Positions 26,266 to 32,803 of a stretch of 32,803 nucleotides of DNA are shown in pieces (within the stretch, counting starts at the first letter, position 1; each line of letters starts with the position of its first letter). The position numbers and the translations under genes were made by a program. The notes below the pieces were generated by a model. The model searched no databases. It was not told the DNA's origin and saw nothing but the letters and a program-made list of their open reading frames with translations. Source of the stretch: Bacteroidaceae bacterium (GTDB lineage: Bacteria; Bacteroidota; Bacteroidia; Bacteroidales; Bacteroidaceae). The stretch covers positions 1 to 32,803 of the forward strand of contig CABIVS010000020.1 of the NCBI GenBank assembly GCA_902362375.1. Direction: 5' to 3'.

Positions 26266-26367
26266 ATGGCAGTCAAAAGATCCCTTTGGGATACTATTTT
26301 GAAGGTAGTCATCGCGGTGGCTTCGGCAGTAGCAGGCGTATTTGGTGCGAATGCGATGAATCTGTAG
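26266..26367 (+). CDS. Smalltalk protein (33-residue membrane peptide)
   Basis: The peptide begins MAVKRSLWDTILKVV and ends NAMNL, with a short basic, amphipathic start and a hydrophobic Ala/Val/Gly-rich segment from about residue 10 to 30. It fits the 'smalltalk' family: tiny proteins encoded right after N-acetylmuramoyl-L-alanine amidases in Bacteroides. Function is unknown. The single membrane segment and the position after an endolysin-like amidase resemble a holin/endolysin pair, but with the order reversed; that role is inference. It has a perfect Shine-Dalgarno sequence and a terminator follows at 26392. Confidence 0.85.
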   Translation: MAVKRSLWDTILKVVIAVASAVAGVFGANAMNL

Positions 26368-26386
26368 TCTACAGGAAGTTAGTTCA

Positions 26387-26420
26387 TTTGAAGAGAGGGT
26401 GTATAAGTTTTCTATCTTTT
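26387..26420 (+). promoter_or_regulatory. Possible promoter of the RHS genes inside the terminator hairpin
   Basis: TTTG (26387-26390) and TATCTTTT (26413-26420) are 22 bases apart and would start transcription about 45 bases before the ATG at 26472. The spacing is one base long and the -7 box lacks its final G, so this is weak. No better promoter is visible for the RHS genes. Confidence 0.25.
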
Positions 26421-26442
26421 TCACCCTCTCTCTATTTTTTTT
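26392..26442 (+). terminator. Intrinsic terminator after the smalltalk gene
   Basis: A perfect 10-bp stem (26392-26401 with 26422-26431) with a 20-base loop is followed within three bases by eight T residues (26435-26442). It closes the HU-like/amidase/smalltalk operon. Confidence 0.8.
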
Positions 26443-26471
26443 ACTAATCATGAAATAAATCAGAAAAAGAA

Positions 26472-29400
26472 ATGGAAAAGAAAAATTTTATAAAACAAAT
26501 GTTGTGCTTTACCCTGCTGTTGGGCATAGGTACACATATACATGCACAAAGCGATTCGGGATTTATTCCGACAGATTTTCAAGGGTACTACTTTTCTCCT
26601 CAAAATCTGGGATTCGCCACACCACAGACTGCTGAATTTGTGCAATATGGCAACACAAATGTGAACTATTATAATGGTTTGCTTGATCTGGATATCCCGT
26701 TGTTCGATTACAAGGATACGGCTTTTGAGCTGGATATGTCTATCAAGTATATTTCCGATGGTTTCAAGCCGGGCAGACGTCCATCGATGGTTGGCAATAA
26801 TTGGATATTGAATGTGGGTGGATCGATAACACGAAATGTAATGGGGGAGCCTGATGATATTCGTCAGGAACAGAAGAGTGGACTGTTGGCCGCCATCCGT
26901 GATGGGCAGTTCAAGCAGTATAGCAAAGAGGATTTGCTCAATTTGAATATTCCCCATGCTACGAAAAATCGTCCTTATCCGGAAACTGAATATGACATGG
27001 CTCCCGATATCTTCGATTTTAATTTCGGGCGGCATAAAGGACGTTTTATTATCGACAATAACGGAAATGCTAAATGTATATCAGGAGGCGGATATAAGAT
27101 TGACTTGAGTGAAATGACCGTTCAGGATTATAGCACGACGAATGCTCCTAAATCCTCTGTCATCAAGATCACGACACCGGATGGCTATCTCTACTATTTT
27201 GGGGGAGACGTCTCATGTTTAGAATACAGCATACCCAATAATCCCAGTAAATTAAGAAGCAGACCTGTGCAGATTACTTCCTGGTATTTAACCTCTATCC
27301 GGGATGAGACAAAAAATCATCGTATCACCTTCTCATACCAGAGTCGTTTGCAAAAGAATAAGTATCATCTTTTTATTAACTCTTATGTGAGTGGAATTCG
27401 ATGGATACATTATAAGCCTGATAGTAAAGGATATACTAAACCTTCAGAATCATCGAGTGTAAACGATATAAATACTGACCATTTTTTGATGGAAGATAAA
27501 GTGTATGCTCCTATTCTGAAAACAATTAATACCGATGATGTGAAAATAAACTTTATTACTGAAACTTTTCCTGTCAATTTTTTCGGAGATTCGGATGGAA
27601 ATGATTTGATCTATCTCTCAAGCATAACAATGACCAAAGAACCGGAGGTTATAAAATCATGCAAATTTGATTATCAGATATCGGGACGGTATTTCTTTCT
27701 GAAAAACGTGACCTTGTATGATCAAAGTGAAAATCCTGCTATTTACTCTTTTGATTATAATATGAGCAATGATCTGCCGGATCCACTGACTACAAGTATT
27801 GACCATTGGGGATTTTGGAATGGTGGCTATGAAAATATAGATAATGTTGATACGTTTCTCAATGACGGTCATTTTGAAGAGAGAAAGGCTGTCAATACAA
27901 ATGTTGCAAGTTGTACGATGTTGCAAAGGATAACTTATCCAACGAAAGGGGAAGAGGCGATTGATTATGAATATAACCGTTTTAGATATTACCAGACTAA
28001 AAGAACGGACTCTTTTGCGTGGGATTCTAATACGGCGGCTTATGATACTCCTTTAAGTGGAGTACGTGTTAAGAATCTGACATTGCATGATCCTGTAACT
28101 GGAAAGAATAGGCAACGTTCGTTTAGTTATCTTGATCCTACGACAGGAATAGAAAGTGGAAGAATCAATGAATTGCCGCGCTATCATATGCCCCAAGAAA
28201 GTATGCAGTATGTTTATGATTCTTTTGATCATACAGAAATAAAAAATCTGCATGCTTACTCAGTCAGTAGCAACTGCATCGGGCGACTAAGTAATATATC
28301 CGAATATCTGATAGGTTATAGTGATGTTACAGAGACTTTTGATGATGGAAGTTTTTGCCACTACCACTTTTCTTCATTAGCTGATGTTCCTGATAATGTG
28401 GAACTTTTTGGATGCCCTGTCAGAACGTATGGAAATATGACTAATAGAAGTTTCGGCTATTACCAGATATTAGACAAAGCTTTGAACTATGCCCCCAACG
28501 ACCTTTCTGCTTTCAGAGGGAAACTGCTGTTTAAAAAGACTTATGACAATCGCTATCATAAAGTGGCAGAGGAAGAGTATCATTATAACGTAGAAAATAA
28601 AACTACCGATTATGAAGTTTCGATAAATACCAATACCGGAGCTTTTCTGGCGAGTAAAATATTTACTGTCCCCTGTCTGCTGATTCAGGAAAAACTGACG
28701 GATGAGAATGAAGTGGAAATTCTTCATAATTATGAATATAATGCCAAAGGATTTGTCACAGAAAAAGAGACTGTCAATAGTAATGGGGATCATGTGTATT
28801 TGAAGTATGTACGTCCGGGAGAATCGTTCAATCTTCCATCTAATATATATTGGGACAGTTTAATTAGTTCGAATAGAATAGAGGAACCGATAGGCATCAT
28901 AAAGTATTTGAAGAAACCACAGGATGAGAAACGGAGAATGGTAGATTTTATTTACGCTATTTATGAACCGACAAATAATGCAGGTATTCAGAAAAGAGTT
29001 CTTCGTGGTGCTAACTTTGCAAAAACATTACCTGAAGATATAGATCTGACAGATTATTCAAACAGTATGAACCGTTTTATTGAAGCTTATGATAACTATG
29101 ATAAATATGGGAATGTTGTAACCTTAAGGGGGCTTTATGATAATACCACAATTTATCTATGGTCGTATCACGGTAAATATCCGATAGCTGAAATAAAAGG
29201 AAGTACTTATGATAAGGTTAAATCTGCTTTAGGAGGAAAACCGGAACTTCTTTCAGAAGAGAGTGAACCTAATATGAAGAAAATGGAGCAATTGCGTACA
29301 CTTCTACCTCATGCCCAGATTACGATCTCTGCTTATAAGCAACAGGTAGGGCTGAAATATATTTCGGAACCCAGTGGAAGAATCTCTTTCTTCCGATTTG

Positions 29401-29492
29401 ATGATCAAGGACGCCTGAAACAGAGATTCAGGAGGGGAGACAAGAGAGAACTCCAGTTGATGGAATACAATAAATATCATTATTCTAAATAA
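26472..29492 (+). CDS. Exported RHS-family protein (first of a pair)
   Basis: The product has 1006 residues, with a signal peptide of about 1-25 (cleavage near IHAQS). The rest is beta-strand-rich and of the Bacteroidetes RHS/YD type: YYNGLLDLDIPLF (about 66-78), WYLTSIRDETKNHRI (about 271-285), YDKYGNVVTLRGLYDNTTIY (about 877-896), and a last YD-like unit FFRFDDQGRLKQRF near the end. It stops at MEYNKYHYSK without any toxin-like C-terminal domain. The second RHS gene begins 10 bases later, so the two are co-transcribed and probably work together. RHS proteins form hollow beta shells around a C-terminal cargo; whether this protein makes part of such a shell is inference. Base composition is more AT-rich than in the glycan locus. 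Confidence 0.8.
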   Translation: MEKKNFIKQMLCFTLLLGIGTHIHAQSDSGFIPTDFQGYYFSPQNLGFATPQTAEFVQYGNTNVNYYNGLLDLDIPLFDYKDTAFELDMSIKYISDGFKPGRRPSMVGNNWILNVGGSITRNVMGEPDDIRQEQKSGLLAAIRDGQFKQYSKEDLLNLNIPHATKNRPYPETEYDMAPDIFDFNFGRHKGRFIIDNNGNAKCISGGGYKIDLSEMTVQDYSTTNAPKSSVIKITTPDGYLYYFGGDVSCLEYSIPNNPSKLRSRPVQITSWYLTSIRDETKNHRITFSYQSRLQKNKYHLFINSYVSGIRWIHYKPDSKGYTKPSESSSVNDINTDHFLMEDKVYAPILKTINTDDVKINFITETFPVNFFGDSDGNDLIYLSSITMTKEPEVIKSCKFDYQISGRYFFLKNVTLYDQSENPAIYSFDYNMSNDLPDPLTTSIDHWGFWNGGYENIDNVDTFLNDGHFEERKAVNTNVASCTMLQRITYPTKGEEAIDYEYNRFRYYQTKRTDSFAWDSNTAAYDTPLSGVRVKNLTLHDPVTGKNRQRSFSYLDPTTGIESGRINELPRYHMPQESMQYVYDSFDHTEIKNLHAYSVSSNCIGRLSNISEYLIGYSDVTETFDDGSFCHYHFSSLADVPDNVELFGCPVRTYGNMTNRSFGYYQILDKALNYAPNDLSAFRGKLLFKKTYDNRYHKVAEEEYHYNVENKTTDYEVSINTNTGAFLASKIFTVPCLLIQEKLTDENEVEILHNYEYNAKGFVTEKETVNSNGDHVYLKYVRPGESFNLPSNIYWDSLISSNRIEEPIGIIKYLKKPQDEKRRMVDFIYAIYEPTNNAGIQKRVLRGANFAKTLPEDIDLTDYSNSMNRFIEAYDNYDKYGNVVTLRGLYDNTTIYLWSYHGKYPIAEIKGSTYDKVKSALGGKPELLSEESEPNMKKMEQLRTLLPHAQITISAYKQQVGLKYISEPSGRISFFRFDDQGRLKQRFRRGDKRELQLMEYNKYHYSK

Positions 29493-29502
29493 GAAATCAA
29501 TC

Positions 29503-32500
29503 ATGAAAAAGCAGTTAATATTCTTCTTTTTTTTGTTCTGCACACTAATGGCGGTAAACGGTCATAGCGCTCCGCAGTTTAGTGATAAAAGAGTACATTT
29601 TGCAGATATTTATAAAGAGCCGAAAGTCGCCCATTTTAGTGATGTTCCTCGTTATATTTTCTATGAAGGCGAACTTCATAATTACGTTATCTATACTTTT
29701 ACCATACAGAATCGTTCTACTTTGCTCATGGCCAATATGATGGGAACTGATACGGATTATACCGTTTTGCGCCTTTTTTATAGACCATTTAATTCTACTA
29801 CTGGTAGATTCGGAAATAAATCAGTTAGTGATGATAGTCATAGAGCAAAAGATGTACTTCGTGATCAGGATAAATTTAATTTAAATTTTGACGAAGATCT
29901 CACACAAGTACATCTCCACTCTCCCGTATTGTATGACGTTTTAGACCCAGGCGAATATGAGCTCTATAGTATTGCGTCAAATAATGAAAAAAATCCTACC
30001 AAAAGACTTGAAACCAATATCTATTTGTCCCCAGTGGGAGTTGATCAATATACTTCTGTTGATATAGGACATTTTATAAGAAACTTTTCTCAAAATATAA
30101 GATCCGGGATTTTTAGCAGCGGAGATGTATATCATACATTTAGTTTGGATAGTTTAAATATGATAAGTGTAGCTCCTCAAGAAAATGTGGGAATGAAACC
30201 TGTTATTGAATTGGAAGACGAACATGGTTATGCATTTGCAAGCAGTGAAGAATATCCGTTGAATGAGGATTCCTTACCACAAATAAAGGATGCCAGATGT
30301 GGAATAGGTAAGCATTATATTCATGTTTATTATCCGGATTCTATATATAGAAAAGTCAAATTAAATGTAAATGGAGTTGTAGATTATACGGGAATTGATT
30401 GGAAATGTCCTTTTGAGGCAGGTAATTATTCGGATAGTTTATATTATGAAAATTCTTATTATTCCCCAACATTCGCTTTTCCTAATTCTTACGATCCTAT
30501 TGTATATCATCGTTTTGCCATAAAAGATGAAATGGATATATCTATTATATCGGAGGATTATCTGAATAGTATTGTTTTGTACGATTCAACCCATCGCATG
30601 CTTCGAAAAGTCAAGAGAGAAGACCCTTTCACTATCCTTGATGCTTTTAATCTGTCGCCGGGAACTTACTTTTTTACAACGGAAGGAGGGTTCAATACTA
30701 TACATATAAAGGTGAAAGGTCAGAAAACTATTGGAAAATGGTCTGATACGAAAAACTATATATCAACGATTAAAGCGACTACCAATACTCCTTTTTCTTC
30801 GGATCTGCAAAGTCCATTGCATGCCACCCATGAAATAAATTACCTTGACCCGTTTGGCAGGACAGAACAGACAATACAATATGGTGTGACTCCTGCGTTC
30901 AACAGTCTGGTGAGTAGAAAGGAGTATGACAGGATGTGTCGTGATAGCTGTTCATGGCTTCCGGCAGTTTGTCCCGGTTCGAGGAATTATGTTTCATCAT
31001 CCGATTTCAGAAAGCATATCCTTGAATTGTATAATGATGAGTACGCTTGTGGAAAATCTTTTTATGACGGTTCGCCCCTGAACCGATTGACCGAGAAATA
31101 TAATCCGGGAAAGGACTGGCATACTACGGGGCATAGTGAAAAAATCTCTTATCAGACGAATTCGGGAGCATCACAGGTTCGATTATTTGAGGTGAGCGGA
31201 GAAAAAGATAATCCTGTTCTGTCTCAAAAAGGATTTTATGCAACCGGAGAATTGGTAGTGGAAGAAAAGAAAGATGAAGCAGGGCTTCCTACGCTTACTT
31301 ATACGAATAAATTGGAACAAACCATTTTGTCACGTACCATCAGTGGTGCGGACACGCTCGATACTTATCAGGTATATGATGATTTCGGGAATCTGGTTTT
31401 TGTTCTTCCACCGATGGCGGTCAGTAGTTTACATACTCTCGGACAGAAAGATGCGTTAGACCTTTATGCTTATCAATATCGCTATGATGAGCTCAACCAT
31501 TATAAAGGTAAGAAACTTCCCGGTGCGGAATGGATAGATATGTGTTTCGACGAGGATGGAAAGTTATTGAGAATTCGAGATGGGGAGATGCGCAAGAGGC
31601 ATGAATGGCAATGTACTTTTTATGATAAGTTGAGAAGAGAAGTGTTGACAGGCATTTATAAAGGTCAGATGCCATACAACATCTCTGAATCGGTTGAATT
31701 TGCTCCGGATAGGCTAAACAACCATTATGGTTATCTCTTTAGTAGTTATTTAAAGATGGATAGCCTGGATATTCAAAAGGTGATATATTATGATACCTAT
31801 CAATATAAAAAGGCTAACTCCCGCTTCACTGCGGCAATGGATTATATAGATAGCAATGATTACGGGCATCGATATGGAGACGACTCTGAACCGCTGAACT
31901 GCAAGAATTTGCAGACCGGAATGATGACACGGGTTATCGGTACAGATCAAATGCTTTGTACCACTACCTATTATGATTATTATCAACGTCCGGTGCAAGT
32001 GTGCAGTACTGATATAAATGGCAAGGTGCATGTTCAGAGCATGGCGTATGATTTCTGCGACCATGTCATAGCATCCAGTGATAAAGTGGAGAATATATCG
32101 CTTGTTCAACACAAGACTTATGACCATGCCGGGCGACTGTTGACAGAAGCTCGTTTGGTTAATGATTTGGCATCTGATACTCTGACGTATAATTACGATG
32201 AATTGGGGCGTATCGCCAGTTTCAAAAGAGGGAATGGAGCCCATTCACTGACTTTGACCAACCGTTATAACTTACGGGGTTGGCTGACTTCTATCGAAAG
32301 TCCGTTATTCTCCCAGAAACTATATTATACGGATGGTATCGGCACACCTTATTATAATGGAAATATCAGTAGTATGAGTTGGAAGACCGGCGTAGACACG
32401 GACGTTCGTAACTATTGTTTTGAATATGATCTGTTATCCCGGCTAAAAAATGCCACTTACGGTGAGGGAGAAAAGCTCTCTCTGAATGCCAACCGCTTTA

Positions 32501-32803
32501 ATGAGCAAATAACGGGTTACGACAAAAATGGTAATATCCTGGGGTTGAAACGATACGGACAGACTTCTGCCAATGGTTACGGATTAGTAGATGATCTGAC
32601 CATCACCTTGAATGGCAATCAACTGAAAAGGGTTGATGATTCTGTTTCGGGTTCCGCTTTTGGTGATAATTTTGATTTTAAAGACGGAACAAAACAAAGT
32701 ACGGAGTACTTTTATGATGCTAATGGTAATTTATTGAAAGATTTGAATAAAAAGATAATTGATATTCAATATAATTTCCTAAATTTACCGAACCGTATAG
32801 AGT
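29503..32803 (+). CDS. Large exported RHS/YD-repeat protein with DUF6443-like region, 3' end outside window
   Basis: The frame from the ATG at 29503 is open for 1100 codons to the window edge. A signal peptide (about 1-25, MKKQLIFFFFLFCTLMA) is followed by an unassigned beta-rich N-terminal part of about 420 residues. A DUF6443-like region then starts with INYLDPFGRTEQTIQYG (about 446-462) and includes the family's EYD and WLP landmarks. YD repeats follow from about 860: YDHAGRLLTEA, YNYDELGRIASF, YDKNGNILGL, YFYDANGNLLKDL. In related proteins the repeats lead to a conserved core-closing segment and then a variable C-terminal domain, often a toxin with an immunity gene next to it. Those parts lie beyond 32803 and cannot be judged. 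Confidence 0.85.
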   Translation, partial: MKKQLIFFFFLFCTLMAVNGHSAPQFSDKRVHFADIYKEPKVAHFSDVPRYIFYEGELHNYVIYTFTIQNRSTLLMANMMGTDTDYTVLRLFYRPFNSTTGRFGNKSVSDDSHRAKDVLRDQDKFNLNFDEDLTQVHLHSPVLYDVLDPGEYELYSIASNNEKNPTKRLETNIYLSPVGVDQYTSVDIGHFIRNFSQNIRSGIFSSGDVYHTFSLDSLNMISVAPQENVGMKPVIELEDEHGYAFASSEEYPLNEDSLPQIKDARCGIGKHYIHVYYPDSIYRKVKLNVNGVVDYTGIDWKCPFEAGNYSDSLYYENSYYSPTFAFPNSYDPIVYHRFAIKDEMDISIISEDYLNSIVLYDSTHRMLRKVKREDPFTILDAFNLSPGTYFFTTEGGFNTIHIKVKGQKTIGKWSDTKNYISTIKATTNTPFSSDLQSPLHATHEINYLDPFGRTEQTIQYGVTPAFNSLVSRKEYDRMCRDSCSWLPAVCPGSRNYVSSSDFRKHILELYNDEYACGKSFYDGSPLNRLTEKYNPGKDWHTTGHSEKISYQTNSGASQVRLFEVSGEKDNPVLSQKGFYATGELVVEEKKDEAGLPTLTYTNKLEQTILSRTISGADTLDTYQVYDDFGNLVFVLPPMAVSSLHTLGQKDALDLYAYQYRYDELNHYKGKKLPGAEWIDMCFDEDGKLLRIRDGEMRKRHEWQCTFYDKLRREVLTGIYKGQMPYNISESVEFAPDRLNNHYGYLFSSYLKMDSLDIQKVIYYDTYQYKKANSRFTAAMDYIDSNDYGHRYGDDSEPLNCKNLQTGMMTRVIGTDQMLCTTTYYDYYQRPVQVCSTDINGKVHVQSMAYDFCDHVIASSDKVENISLVQHKTYDHAGRLLTEARLVNDLASDTLTYNYDELGRIASFKRGNGAHSLTLTNRYNLRGWLTSIESPLFSQKLYYTDGIGTPYYNGNISSMSWKTGVDTDVRNYCFEYDLLSRLKNATYGEGEKLSLNANRFNEQITGYDKNGNILGLKRYGQTSANGYGLVDDLTITLNGNQLKRVDDSVSGSAFGDNFDFKDGTKQSTEYFYDANGNLLKDLNKKIIDIQYNFLNLPNRIE

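Noticed and set aside
26472..32803. One RHS gene split by a nonsense mutation
   Set aside because: Each half has its own signal peptide and start codon with a 10-base gap, so they are two genes.

Overview
The window looks like chromosomal DNA of a gut Bacteroides, close to B. thetaiotaomicron. It carries SusC/SusD outer-membrane glycan uptake genes and secreted glycosidases. Several genes have the Bacteroides -7 box TAnnTTTG, and almost none has a Shine-Dalgarno sequence. The beta-mannosidase, read from position 1945, is 864 residues with its two catalytic glutamates at 462 and 555, the numbering I recall for B. thetaiotaomicron BtMan2A. The sialidase, read from 157, is 544 residues, the size I recall for BT0455. 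The exact species cannot be fixed from this sequence alone.

Positions 1-13630 hold a plus-strand glycan utilisation locus: a GH33 sialidase, a GH2 beta-mannosidase, two GH20 beta-hexosaminidases, a terminator, then a short SusC and a SusD. Together these would strip sialic acid, N-acetylhexosamine and beta-mannose from host-type glycans at the cell surface and in the periplasm, and import the products. No regulator or sugar catabolic gene is in view.

Positions 13634-21360 are mostly housekeeping: an AlkC-like DNA glycosylase, dnaJ and grpE (all minus strand), a divergent ABC-F ATPase whose second nucleotide site is degenerate throughout, a YdeI/OmpD-associated protein, and a minus-strand AAA-ATPase-like/PD-(D/E)XK protein.

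Positions 21488-26370 are an accessory cassette of a type recurrent in Bacteroides. The minus-strand side has a VirE/BT4734-like primase-helicase, a small unrecognised gene whose frame is reached only by a -1 shift at A AAA AAG, and a DUF4248 protein. The divergent plus-strand side has a glycine-rich-tailed HU-like protein, an N-acetylmuramoyl-L-alanine amidase and a 33-residue 'smalltalk' membrane peptide. The spaces between carry a 23-bp perfect hairpin, a four-copy 21-bp tandem repeat and a pair of 21-bp-spaced direct repeats. I consider this the best candidate for an undescribed system.

Positions 26472-32803 hold two tandem exported RHS/YD-family proteins. The second starts at 29503 and is still open after 1100 codons at the window edge, so its C-terminal (possibly toxin) end is out of view.

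Several intergenic spaces carry short palindromes built from simple repeated words. Two of them (14974-15061 and 26117-26230) have arms of 9-nt units, and one of those supplies the last codons of the amidase gene.
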